DNA of 20,724 nt from Butyrivibrio sp. GTDB lineage: Bacteria > Bacillota > Clostridia > Lachnospirales > Lachnospiraceae. The stretch lies in contig JAEDHB010000025.1 of the NCBI GenBank assembly GCA_016297265.1, positions 1-20,724 on the forward strand, given 5' to 3'. Shown piece after piece: positions 1 through 7,346 of this stretch. The position numbers and the translations under genes were made by a program. Numbering within the stretch: position 1 is the stretch's first letter; each line of letters starts with the position of its first letter. The notes beneath the pieces were generated by a model. It did not search any database and was not told where the DNA came from. It saw only the letters and a list, made by a program, of their open reading frames with translations.

Positions 1-61
1 CGATTAAATGCAACAGAAAGCGGATGTATTTGCCAAAGTTTTCAGTTCAATAGCGGTGTAA
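1..61. other. Left-edge sequence, no gene assigned
   Basis: The first 60 bases lie beyond the terminator that ends the tRNA unit. On the plus strand one frame is open from the window edge to a TGA at 73-75, inside the terminator stem. A second frame has a TAA at 5-7 and then a 17-codon ATG stretch ending in TAA near 59-61. No frame resembles a protein I recognise. A gene arriving from the left on the plus strand, sharing the bidirectional hairpin, is possible but cannot be shown. Confidence 0.3.
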
Positions 62-90
62 CAAAAAAGCCTTGAAAAATCAAGGCTTTT
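62..90 (-). terminator. Rho-independent terminator after tRNA-Leu
   Basis: A perfect 6 bp stem (GCCTTG/CAAGGC at 69-74 and 81-86) encloses a 6 nt loop. On the minus strand six T residues follow it, the usual intrinsic terminator, 13 nt beyond the tRNA 3' end. On the plus strand four T residues follow, so it could also end a gene coming from the left. Confidence 0.8.
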
Positions 91-102
91 CACAAAATTC
101 AG

Positions 103-185
103 TGCGGATGGTGGGACTTGAACCCACACGATGTTGCCACCGGCAGATTTTGAGTCTGCTGCGTCTGCCATTCCGCCACATCCGC
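103..185 (-). tRNA. tRNA-Leu (anticodon CAA)
   Basis: The minus strand folds into a complete class II tRNA of 83 nt. The 7 bp acceptor stem is GCGGATG/CATCCGC. The anticodon stem GCAGA/TCTGC has loop CTCAAAA, giving anticodon CAA, which reads UUG. A 5 bp variable arm CGGTG/CATCG carries a GCAA loop, as expected for leucine. The T arm is GTGGG-TTCAAGT-CCCAC. The discriminator base is A, and the bases after it are C and T, so the 3' CCA is not encoded and must be added by CCA nucleotidyltransferase. It has its own candidate promoter and terminator, so it is probably a one-gene unit. Confidence 0.96.
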
Positions 186-195
186 GTGCTTAAGT

Positions 196-224
196 ATATT
201 AACACACACGCATACAAAAATCAA
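196..224 (-). promoter_or_regulatory. Candidate sigma-70/A promoter of tRNA-Leu
   Basis: On the minus strand TTGATT (219-224), a 17 nt spacer and TAATAT (196-201) lie just upstream of the tRNA, placing the start about 4 nt before its 5' end. The -10 matches consensus at only four of six positions, but the location between the Nudix terminator and the tRNA supports a promoter here. Confidence 0.45.
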
Positions 225-226
225 GC

Positions 227-264
227 AAAAAAAACAGATAATACTCAAAAGAATATTATCTGTT
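227..264 (-). terminator. Rho-independent terminator of the Nudix gene
   Basis: A perfect 11 bp stem (AACAGATAATA at 233-243 with TATTATCTGTT at 254-264) has a 10 nt loop and is followed on the minus strand by eight T residues. It lies 38 nt past the Nudix stop codon and separates that gene from tRNA-Leu. Confidence 0.88.
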
Positions 265-301
265 AATCCTTCTTTGTGAATGAAGTGAATCTTATTTTCC
301 A

Positions 302-754
302 TTACTTGGAACGTTTCAATCCCCACAGATTGCGTTTCTTAAGATTGAGATACTCCTTGTATGCCTTTTCAAGTATCTGTTTCTCATTAGCAAACTTAAG
401 CAGATGGTATGCTTCATGATACTTATAATACCCTGAATCCTCAAAATATTCTTCCTTCTGCGGTTTGCTGTTGTAGCTGTCCGCCATCATAAGATACCAA
501 TGCACCTTCTTCTCAACCATCCCCTCAGGAATATTGAAAGTATAACTGCTTGTACCGATCATTTTGATTAATTCAGGTTCAACGCCTGCTTCTTCCTTAA
601 CCTCACGAAGAGCTGTCTCACAAAATTCTTCGCCCGGTTCAACTGTTCCCTTTGGTAAAACCCAGCCTTCATATCTATGATTATAGTTCTTGTATAAAAG
701 CAATATTTTACCTCGAAAAATCACCACTCCTCCACAGCTAGTAGCTTCTATCAT
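302..754 (-). CDS. Nudix hydrolase
   Basis: This 150-residue protein carries a complete Nudix box (GX5EX7REUXEEXGU) at residues 36-58: G36, E42, then R50-E51, E54-E55 and G57. These acidic residues bind Mg2+ for pyrophosphate cleavage of nucleoside diphosphate-X substrates. The short form with an early GGVVIF strand and the WVLPKG lead-in resembles the dinucleoside polyphosphate/(d)NTP-cleaning branch, but substrate cannot be read from sequence. There is no membrane segment or signal peptide, so it is cytoplasmic. The basic C-terminus (residues 137-150) is unexplained. The ATG at 754 has an AGGAGG site (762-767) 7 nt upstream. A good promoter precedes it and a strong terminator follows, so it can be expressed alone, although it lies just after the penicillin-binding protein gene. 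Confidence 0.93.
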   Translation of the reverse strand: MIEATSCGGVVIFRGKILLLYKNYNHRYEGWVLPKGTVEPGEEFCETALREVKEEAGVEPELIKMIGTSSYTFNIPEGMVEKKVHWYLMMADSYNSKPQKEEYFEDSGYYKYHEAYHLLKFANEKQILEKAYKEYLNLKKRNLWGLKRSK

Positions 755-791
755 AGCTTAACCTCCTGTTGGTGGGACTCCTATTGATTCA

Positions 792-820
792 ATTATACAA
801 TACAAAGCAGCATAAAACAA
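792..820 (-). promoter_or_regulatory. Promoter of the Nudix hydrolase gene
   Basis: On the minus strand a perfect -10 TATAAT (792-797) is preceded by a 17 nt spacer and a weaker -35 TTGTTT (815-820). It fits in the 68 bp gap after the penicillin-binding protein gene and gives a leader of about 30 nt before the Nudix ATG. I see no terminator in the gap, so read-through from the upstream gene remains possible. Confidence 0.6.
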
Positions 821-822
821 TA

Positions 823-2319
823 TTATTTATTTTTGTAATAGTAATCATATATGGCTCTGGTTGCTTTTGCGGCATGAACCGTTCTGTTTTCCGAGCCCTC
901 AACAATAACCGTCACGGCAATTTCAGGCTTCTCCGATGGGGAATAACTCACAAAAAGAGAATGTTCATATCCCTGTGTTCCAAACTGTGCCGTACCCGAT
1001 TTGCCGGATACGGAATAATCAGCATCCTCAAAAGCCCATTTGTAGGATTGTTCAATAACCTGTTTCATTCCTTTTTGCAGGAATTTCGCCTCATCTTCAG
1101 TCATAAGCTTTGTTGAATCAGTCTTAAATTCCTTAACCACAAGTCCGTCACAACTCTCAACCCTTTCCATCATATATGGCTTGTTAAGTACGCCGTCATT
1201 GGCAATTGCGGAAGTAATCATTGCAAGGTGCAGCGGTGTAACCAGCGTCTGCCCCTGTCCGAATGCAGTCTGTGCAATATCAAACCTTGACGAATCCTCA
1301 CGGAGATTAAACTGACTTTTGCTGTATTCCGAATCATACGGTAGTTCCTTATTAAATAAAAGTTCCTCCGCTGTTGCTTTATACTTCTTGTAATCAAGGG
1401 TTAATCCCATGTTTATAAAAGATGTATTACATGAATTTGCAAAAGAATTAAAAATATCCTGTTTGCCATGTGCTTTTCCGTTAGCACAGCTTATATCCGT
1501 ATCCCCAATACGATAGCTGCCCTCACAAGTGTATTGGTATTTTTCAAAATCCGTCATATGCTCCCTGTAATATTCAAGCAATGTAACTATTTTGAAGGTG
1601 GAACCCGGAGGATACAAACCCTGAGTGGCTCTGTTAACCAGAACTGAGCTGTTCTTGTCCGCAACTATACTGTCCCAGTCCTCATCAAGGGTATTGGGAT
1701 TAAAAGTAGGCTTGGACACCATCGCAAGTATTTTACCTGTATCCGGTTCAGTTACAATAATTGCGCCGTTATTGTCGCCCAAAGCATCATAGCAGGCCTT
1801 GGTCAATCCGGCATCCAGACTGACATAAAGATTGTCACCCTTATTTTTCACGCCTTCGATATCATTTTTTATCTGTTGAAAAAGATTCTGATTGCTCTGA
1901 AGCATATAATAATTTGCCTGTTTTTCCAGTCCGTAACCGCCCATAGTAAGATAACCGACGGTATGCGCAAACAAATCCTTGTATGGATAATATCTCACGC
2001 TATTGCCGTTTTCATCTTCCTTAGTAGCTGCCAGAACATTGCCGTCGGAGTCGATAATGGAGCCCTTTTGAACCTTTTCTTCCATAATACTCTGTCTTTT
2101 GTTGTGTGAATTGTTGATTACGGTGTCCGCTTTAGTCACCTGAAAATATATCTGATACGCAATCATTCCCAGAAAAATACACAAAAACATCATTGTAGAC
2201 AGAAGAATACTGCGATTTGATTTATTTCGGGTTATTGGCGTTCTTTTTTCGTTCCGCACTTCTTCCTGAAGCTGTTTTTTCTTTTGTGTCCGATTTTGTT
2301 CTGTCTTCGATTGTCTCAT
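823..2319 (-). CDS. Class B penicillin-binding protein (D,D-transpeptidase), PbpA-like
   Basis: This enzyme crosslinks peptidoglycan on the outer face of the membrane. Counting 498 residues from the ATG at 2319, there is a basic cytoplasmic N-terminus, one membrane anchor (about 37-59), a short non-catalytic module, and a transpeptidase domain with S240-T-F-K243, S296-C-N298 and K440-S-G-T443, the active-site serine and its two partner motifs. No PASTA domain is present. Length and pairing with a long SEDS protein match the actinobacterial RodA/PbpA pair better than classical FtsI or SpoVD. Start: an AAGGAG site has 10 nt spacing to the ATG at 2319 but only 1 nt to an in-frame ATG at 2328; a GTG at 2259 is a third option. 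The gene begins about 100 nt inside the upstream SEDS gene, in another frame. Whether it serves division, elongation or sporulation is not visible. Confidence 0.92.
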   Translation of the reverse strand: MRQSKTEQNRTQKKKQLQEEVRNEKRTPITRNKSNRSILLSTMMFLCIFLGMIAYQIYFQVTKADTVINNSHNKRQSIMEEKVQKGSIIDSDGNVLAATKEDENGNSVRYYPYKDLFAHTVGYLTMGGYGLEKQANYYMLQSNQNLFQQIKNDIEGVKNKGDNLYVSLDAGLTKACYDALGDNNGAIIVTEPDTGKILAMVSKPTFNPNTLDEDWDSIVADKNSSVLVNRATQGLYPPGSTFKIVTLLEYYREHMTDFEKYQYTCEGSYRIGDTDISCANGKAHGKQDIFNSFANSCNTSFINMGLTLDYKKYKATAEELLFNKELPYDSEYSKSQFNLREDSSRFDIAQTAFGQGQTLVTPLHLAMITSAIANDGVLNKPYMMERVESCDGLVVKEFKTDSTKLMTEDEAKFLQKGMKQVIEQSYKWAFEDADYSVSGKSGTAQFGTQGYEHSLFVSYSPSEKPEIAVTVIVEGSENRTVHAAKATRAIYDYYYKNK

Positions 2320-3625
2320 CGCCCTCATTCTCCTTTACAACAATAAACACAGCCTGAACAACTGCAAACATCATAAGTGAACATAATATTGAACTTCCTC
2401 CGTAGCTGACAAAAGGAAGCGTAACGCCGGTGGACGGGATGAATTTTGTAACACCGCCGATAGTGAGGAAACACTGGAACATATATATTGTTCCGAAGCC
2501 CACGGCAATCAATTTGTAATACATATCCCTGCTTCTCAATGCCACCTTCATCATATTGATATAGCAGCAAAAACATACAAGAATAAGGCATATTCCGAAC
2601 AACAGACCAAACTCCTCAACAATTGCGGAATACACAAAATCCTTAACCGCAACAGGGATGGAATTCGGCATTCCCTGACACAATCCCATTCCGAACAATC
2701 CACCCGTACCGATTGCAAAAAGTGACTGTGTAATCTGGTATCCGCCACCGTCAATAATCGCCCACGGATTCTGCCATGCAGAAATCCTTGTTTTGACATG
2801 ACTGAACAATTTGTATGCCATAACCGCAGCTCCGCAGCCACACAAAATACCAAGCGCGAGATAATGTATTTTTCCCGAAGCAACATACAGCATAACAATG
2901 TATACCACGAAAAAAATAAGTGCACATCCCAGGTCATTCGATGCAATAAGTACAAGCACATGCACCGCAGCAACAATGCCCGAAATCAGAATGTTTCTAA
3001 AAGATTTTGCCTTACTTAACAATGCCGCCACAAAAAGAATGTAGAGAATCTTGACAAATTCCGACGGCTGAAAGGTAAAGCCTGCAATGTCAATAGAAAT
3101 ATTGGCTCCCCAGGTGGTTTTTCCCAAAATCAGAGTTACGCATAACAGACCGATGCCCACCACGGCGAAAATATATTTCAATTTGAACAGCTGTCTTCTT
3201 TTTCGCATAATATGGGGCACAAAGAAGCTTACAACCGTACCCACCAGAACAATAAGAAACTGCTTCAAAGCATTTTGTGGTGCAAGTCTCTGAACCATAA
3301 CAAAGCCAAGTGACAGAAGCATCGCCATATTGTTGACCAGTGCCACCGAACAGCCCGGATACAAAAGTCTGTACATGATAACCAGCAATACAAGGTATGC
3401 CAGTTCCAGCACAAAGCTAATCAGCGCCAGGGCTGTAACATCATAGCTGATTAGTATTATTGAGCATATTGTAAAAATAAGCAGCGTAAGTACATTCTGA
3501 ATGATATACCTTCTCTGCAGGGTTTTTTCTTTTTTTCTGCCAAGCGTCATATAACTTACATATGTATAGGCCAGCATAAGAAAGAGAATTATATATTTTG
3601 AAATGTTAATCAAAAGTCTAGACAT
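2222..3625 (-). CDS. FtsW/RodA/SpoVE-family SEDS peptidoglycan glycosyltransferase
   Basis: SEDS proteins polymerise lipid II into glycan strands and act with a class B PBP. At 467 residues it is longer than typical RodA (about 380) because of extra membrane helices in the first 140 residues. Family motifs are present: FQPSEFVK (185-192), the catalytic-type aspartate D231 in NDLGCAL, GGYQITQSLFAIG (294-306), DFVYSAIVEEFG (329-340), and the signature STGVTLPFVSYGGSS (398-412). Residues 431-467 are a charged cytoplasmic tail rich in E, K, T and R, encoded almost entirely in DNA that also codes for the start of the next gene. The ATG directly abuts the TAG of the upstream U32 gene, with a GGGAG site 8 nt upstream. 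Context with zapA and a class B PBP points to septal or wall synthesis; FtsW-like and RodA-like roles cannot be separated here. Confidence 0.93.
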   Translation of the reverse strand: MSRLLINISKYIILFLMLAYTYVSYMTLGRKKEKTLQRRYIIQNVLTLLIFTICSIILISYDVTALALISFVLELAYLVLLVIMYRLLYPGCSVALVNNMAMLLSLGFVMVQRLAPQNALKQFLIVLVGTVVSFFVPHIMRKRRQLFKLKYIFAVVGIGLLCVTLILGKTTWGANISIDIAGFTFQPSEFVKILYILFVAALLSKAKSFRNILISGIVAAVHVLVLIASNDLGCALIFFVVYIVMLYVASGKIHYLALGILCGCGAAVMAYKLFSHVKTRISAWQNPWAIIDGGGYQITQSLFAIGTGGLFGMGLCQGMPNSIPVAVKDFVYSAIVEEFGLLFGICLILVCFCCYINMMKVALRSRDMYYKLIAVGFGTIYMFQCFLTIGGVTKFIPSTGVTLPFVSYGGSSILCSLMMFAVVQAVFIVVKENEGDETIEDRTKSDTKEKTASGRSAERKKNANNPK

Positions 3626-5749
3626 CTATTCCACTCCCTTGTTAAAATGCCCTCTGGTATAGGAATCCAAAACTGCATCCCGGCTCATGATTTTTTTAAT
3701 CTGCTCTGCGCTCTCATCAAAAAAGACAAATCGCAGATAGCGTGGTGCAATCTCGCTTATTTCCCGGGTTTTATCGGCAATGTATGTTGGAATGCTGTTA
3801 AAAATAATATTGTAGCAATATTTGCAGACCGCAGCATAGCTTAACCTGATTTTTTTTCTGTCCATAATACTTCCAACAACGCCATTAATGTTTTTCCTGC
3901 ATCCCGAGGTGTTCTGTTCAATGCATCCTGCTGATACCATCAGTGGCTGTTTCATATAGACAATCAATTCCCTGTTCTTGGCGCAAATATGCTTCAATTC
4001 TCCGCTGTTAAGCTCAACAGGAAGCGTAATATCATCAATTCCTTCGCTTTTAAGGACCTCGCAATCAAGGTTATTAAAGGCATAAATCGTATAATCCGAT
4101 ACAACCCTCACACCCGGGAAATATTTTCTGACATAGCCAAGCTGTGCCATATTTCTTATCATAATTCCGTCAAATGAAAGCATTCTAAGCGTATCAATAT
4201 TATCTTCAATGAACGAATTATATTCCATTCTGAAAACTCTTGGCAGGTCAAGCACGCACTCTGCGCCCCCATTCCTGCAAAGCTGTCTTATTTCGACAAT
4301 ATCATCAAGACTGACAAATTCTGTATCAACATACAGCCTTTTGGCACCTGCCTCCAACGCGGCACCTGCCTGGCTTATATTGCAAATCTGAGCAGTTATT
4401 GTGTATTTTTCCCTGACCTCCTCGAAGCTGTATTCTGTCCGCTCCGGACATTCCCTTGCAAATTGTGCAAGAAGCATATTCCTAAAGCCTGAAACAGCAC
4501 TTCTTCTGAGTTCGTTGATTTCTTTGTTGGATATAAAAACATCTTCTTCCGCAGAAATCTCAATATTATCAACAATAAAATCCGTCTGCCCCAACTTGCT
4601 CAATTGCCTTGCAAAATCCGTCTCGCTCAAAGGCCTTTTGTCCGCCTTCACAACAGGAGCACCTTCTGCAGTATTACATACGGATTCATTATAGATATTC
4701 AATACAGCATTGCTTCCCTTGCAAAAAGATGCTGACATATTGACAGTTTCTTTCAGCGAGCCATTTGCATATTTTTGAAGTATCTCCTTTTCAAAATCGG
4801 ATTTTTGTGTCTGGGATTTGTCACTCTTTTCACAGGCAAGCATCTCCCTCCCGTTGTGCATAACATAGTATCCCTTTGTCACACCACCCCTGTCAAATAG
4901 CATAAGGAGATTATCAAGATCACTTTTTTCCACGCTGTATTTTTCCCCGGAAGCTATTTTGTCAACATACTTCCTGTAAATTGAAGTAATACCGGCTGCG
5001 TACACCGTACTCTTCATTCTTCCCTCAATCTTTAATGAATAAACTCCGGCATCAATTATCTGCGGCAATATTTCCAATGTGTTAAGGTCCTTGAGGCTAA
5101 GCAGTGTATCCCCCGTTCCTTTGCCGGAAAAATTGAGACGACAGGTTCCTGCACAACGCCCCCTGTTGCCGCTCCTTCCACCGTAAAAACTGCTCATAAG
5201 GCACTGTCCGGAATAACAGTAGCAAAGAGCCCCATGCACAAAGGTTTCAATCTCAACAGGATTATCTAAAGAGTTGCATTTCTTCGCTAATACCTTTAAC
5301 TCGCCAAGGGAAAGCTCTCGGGCAGGGACAATTCTTGTAACATTGTATTTCTCAAGAAAATCCAGATATCCCGGCTCTGTAATTGTCATCTGAGTGCTTG
5401 CATGAATATCCAGACCCGGAAAATTGTCGTTGATGAATTTCATAACACCGTAATCCTGAACAATAACCGCATCCAGCCCATGCTCATAGAGCGGCCTGAT
5501 GTAATCATAAAGATCCCTGAATAATTCATTGTTTTTGAGCAATGTATTAACTGTTACATATATTTTTTTATCATGAATATGTGAATAATCTATGGCTTCA
5601 AGCAGTTCCTCATCGGACAAATTGCCTGCATATGCTCTTGCACCAAAAGATTGTCCTGCAAGATATACCGCATCCGCCCCTGCATTTAATACCGCCTTAA
5701 AGGTATCAAAGGAGCCTGCCGGAGCCAGCACCTCAGCTATTTTCTTCAT
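3626..5749 (-). CDS. Peptidase U32 family protein with C-terminal DUF3656-type region (RlhA-like)
   Basis: The 707-residue protein has an N-terminal U32 barrel beginning with APAGSFDTFKAVLNAGADAVY. The family signature spans residues 167-185 (E-x-F-x2-G-A-L-C...G-Q-C-L-M-S), and cysteines at 176, 178, 183, 199 and 203 could hold an iron-sulfur cluster. Members with the extra C-terminal half include RlhA, which makes 5-hydroxycytidine in 23S rRNA with prephenate as a required factor. An RNA-hydroxylating role is therefore more likely than proteolysis, but this is by family only. The C-terminal half (about 460-680) looks like a degenerate second copy of the barrel and has its own cysteines in SAGCIEQNTSGC and CKYC. 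A GAAGGA site lies about 11 nt before the ATG. The stop codon abuts the SEDS start, and a hairpin separates this gene from zapA. Confidence 0.88.
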   Translation of the reverse strand: MKKIAEVLAPAGSFDTFKAVLNAGADAVYLAGQSFGARAYAGNLSDEELLEAIDYSHIHDKKIYVTVNTLLKNNELFRDLYDYIRPLYEHGLDAVIVQDYGVMKFINDNFPGLDIHASTQMTITEPGYLDFLEKYNVTRIVPARELSLGELKVLAKKCNSLDNPVEIETFVHGALCYCYSGQCLMSSFYGGRSGNRGRCAGTCRLNFSGKGTGDTLLSLKDLNTLEILPQIIDAGVYSLKIEGRMKSTVYAAGITSIYRKYVDKIASGEKYSVEKSDLDNLLMLFDRGGVTKGYYVMHNGREMLACEKSDKSQTQKSDFEKEILQKYANGSLKETVNMSASFCKGSNAVLNIYNESVCNTAEGAPVVKADKRPLSETDFARQLSKLGQTDFIVDNIEISAEEDVFISNKEINELRRSAVSGFRNMLLAQFARECPERTEYSFEEVREKYTITAQICNISQAGAALEAGAKRLYVDTEFVSLDDIVEIRQLCRNGGAECVLDLPRVFRMEYNSFIEDNIDTLRMLSFDGIMIRNMAQLGYVRKYFPGVRVVSDYTIYAFNNLDCEVLKSEGIDDITLPVELNSGELKHICAKNRELIVYMKQPLMVSAGCIEQNTSGCRKNINGVVGSIMDRKKIRLSYAAVCKYCYNIIFNSIPTYIADKTREISEIAPRYLRFVFFDESAEQIKKIMSRDAVLDSYTRGHFNKGVE

Positions 5750-5804
5750 AATATCAATATTCCTTCTTTGTCCGCCCCACAGAAGCGGTTATAATTTACT
5801 GATA

Positions 5805-5838
5805 CAAAATGGGTATTTTACCAAAGCAAAATACCCAT
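5805..5838 (-). terminator. Hairpin after zapA: weak terminator or attenuator
   Basis: A perfect 11 bp stem (ATGGGTATTTT at 5809-5819 with AAAATACCCAT at 5828-5838) encloses an 8 nt loop. On the minus strand it is followed only by TTTTGTATC, so termination may be partial. It sits 8 nt past the zapA stop and about 55 nt before the U32 gene, suggesting that downstream genes receive attenuated transcription from the zapA promoter. Confidence 0.6.
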
Positions 5839-5845
5839 CCCATCA

Positions 5846-6250
5846 CTATTTTACATTATCAAGTTCGGTTTCAAGCTTAACAATCGTCTTCTGGCTTTCC
5901 GCCAATTCTGATTTAAGCTTCTCTATCTCCTGATTCGCCGCATCCAGCTTAATCTGAGATGAAATAAGCTCATGCTTCAAATCATAAATATCCTTATCCT
6001 TGGCATCCGTTCCGCTTTCAAGCTCGTCAGCCATCTTCTTTGCTTTAAAATAGTCATCCGCAATATTGAGCTGGATAATTACGTTCTGTACATCAAGAGC
6101 CTGGCGTCTGAAGGAATCCGACTTCTTGAAATCCGATAATTTGCCGTTAATATATGCAGCCACCTTCTGCAAATATTCTTCACTCTCATATCCACTCATG
6201 GTATAGGTCTTTCCACCTATTGTAACTTCTGTATCTATCTTCGCTGACAA
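5846..6250 (-). CDS. zapA: Cell division protein ZapA
   Basis: ZapA binds FtsZ and bundles its filaments at the division site in the cytoplasm. The N-terminal half (about 6-75) has the ZapA head, with TEVTIGGKTYTMSGYESEEYLQ-like strands and a helix including KVAAYINGKL. The C-terminal half (about 75-134) is a long heptad-rich helix, expected to form a coiled coil. The 134-residue length is somewhat larger than the roughly 85-110 usual for Firmicute ZapA because this helix is extended. The start is TTG at 6248-6250: a GGGAG site lies about 9 nt upstream and the next in-frame ATG (codon 18) would remove conserved strands. Its own near-consensus promoter lies 37 nt upstream. Neighbours for wall synthesis support the division role. 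Confidence 0.88.
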   Translation of the reverse strand: MSAKIDTEVTIGGKTYTMSGYESEEYLQKVAAYINGKLSDFKKSDSFRRQALDVQNVIIQLNIADDYFKAKKMADELESGTDAKDKDIYDLKHELISSQIKLDAANQEIEKLKSELAESQKTIVKLETELDNVK

Positions 6251-6286
6251 GAAAAATCTCTCCCTTCAATACCAATTTCTCAATCA

Positions 6287-6315
6287 AATATACCATAATA
6301 CACTTATTATGTCAA
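6287..6315 (-). promoter_or_regulatory. Strong sigma-70/A promoter of zapA
   Basis: On the minus strand a perfect -35 TTGACA (6310-6315), an exact 17 nt spacer and TATATT (-10, 6287-6292, five of six) lie between ruvB and zapA. This is the best promoter in the window. The predicted start near 6280 gives a leader of about 30 nt. Confidence 0.85.
6294..6311. promoter_or_regulatory. Inverted repeat in the zapA promoter spacer (possible operator)
   Basis: A perfect 7 bp dyad, CATAATA-CACT-TATTATG, fills the spacer and touches the -35 box. The location is typical of a repressor site, but the repeat is AT-rich and may be chance; no cognate regulator is visible. Confidence 0.35.
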
Positions 6316-6324
6316 AACACTATG

Positions 6325-7329
6325 CTATTTTTGTTCAGGAACATTCATTCCAAAATGTCTGTAACAATGCTCCGTAACCATACGCCCCCTTGGTGTTCTG
6401 TTGATAAAACCGTTAAAAATAAGATACGGTTCATATACATCCTCAAGTGTTCCCGCATCCTCTCCCAGTGCGGCCGCCAATGTATCAAGACCCACCGGTC
6501 CTCCGGAGTATTTTTCCATTATTGTAAAAAGAATATTCCTGTCATTTCCATCCAGGCCTTCCTTGTCCACATCCAGTAAATCCAGGGCATAATCAGCAAC
6601 CTCCTTGCTGATATTGTTATCAAATTTTACCTGGGCAAAATCTCTCACCCTCTTCAACAGTCTGTTTGCAAGTCTTGGAGTTCCTCTGGAACGTCTTGCC
6701 AGTTCAGTAGCTCCCTCCTCATCGATGTTGGCACCCAGAACCCCGGCGGAACGAATAATTATCTTCTTAAGCTCGTCGGTTGTATAATACTCAAGTTTAT
6801 TAACCACTCCGAATCGGTCCCTCAATGGAGCTGTCAAAAGACCGGCTCTTGTTGTAGCTCCGATAAGTGTGAATTTGGGTAAATCAAGTCTTACGGATTT
6901 GGCTGTCTGTCCCTTGCCAATCATAATATCAATGGCAAAATCCTCCATGGCAGGATACAGAACCTCCTCCACCTGACGGTTCAGTCTGTGTATTTCATCC
7001 ACAAATAGAATATCCCCGTCCGAAAGTGTACTCAGCACAGCCGCCATATCTCCGGGTTTCTCGATTGCCGGACCGGATGTGATTTTAATATTTACTCCCA
7101 TCTCCGACGCAATAATACCTGAAAGCGTTGTTTTGCCAAGCCCCGGAGGTCCATAAAACAGGCAATGGTCCAGTGGTTCCTTTCTTTCCTTGGCAGCCTC
7201 GATAAAGACCTTAAGATTCTTTTTGATTTTTTCCTGACCAACATATTCATCAAGGGATTCAGGTCTGAGACTATTTTCAACCTTTGCATCCTCATCGATA
7301 AATTCTGTGGAAATAATTCTTTTAGCCAT
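6325..7329 (-). CDS. ruvB: Holliday junction branch migration helicase RuvB
   Basis: RuvB is the AAA+ motor that, as hexamers flanking a RuvA-bound junction, drives branch migration during recombinational repair. The 334-residue protein is full length. It shows SLRPESLDEYVGQ at the N-terminus, Walker A GPPGLGKT (60-67), Walker B DEIH at about 111-114, the GATTRAGLL sensor region, and the C-terminal winged-helix with GGPVGLDTLA and the NGFINRTPRGRM segment. It follows ruvA after 17 nt. The closest SD-like sequence (AGGAG) is 14 nt before the ATG, an unusually long spacing, and no better in-frame start exists; coupling to ruvA translation may compensate. It is the last gene of the block that begins with rnfC. 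Confidence 0.98.
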   Translation of the reverse strand: MAKRIISTEFIDEDAKVENSLRPESLDEYVGQEKIKKNLKVFIEAAKERKEPLDHCLFYGPPGLGKTTLSGIIASEMGVNIKITSGPAIEKPGDMAAVLSTLSDGDILFVDEIHRLNRQVEEVLYPAMEDFAIDIMIGKGQTAKSVRLDLPKFTLIGATTRAGLLTAPLRDRFGVVNKLEYYTTDELKKIIIRSAGVLGANIDEEGATELARRSRGTPRLANRLLKRVRDFAQVKFDNNISKEVADYALDLLDVDKEGLDGNDRNILFTIMEKYSGGPVGLDTLAAALGEDAGTLEDVYEPYLIFNGFINRTPRGRMVTEHCYRHFGMNVPEQK

Positions 7330-7346
7330 ATAGTTTTCACATTCTC

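Noticed and set aside
99..326. 75-codon minus-strand frame covering the tRNA
   Set aside because: It runs through tRNA-Leu and the Nudix terminator, so it cannot be a sensible protein gene.
2551..2976. 141-codon minus-strand frame inside the SEDS gene, Cys/Leu-rich
   Set aside because: It is the other frame of a conserved membrane protein gene; hydrophobic codons produce Cys/Leu-rich shadows.
3626..5749. Secreted collagenase
   Set aside because: No signal peptide is present, and the cysteine set with the second lobe matches RNA-hydroxylating relatives.
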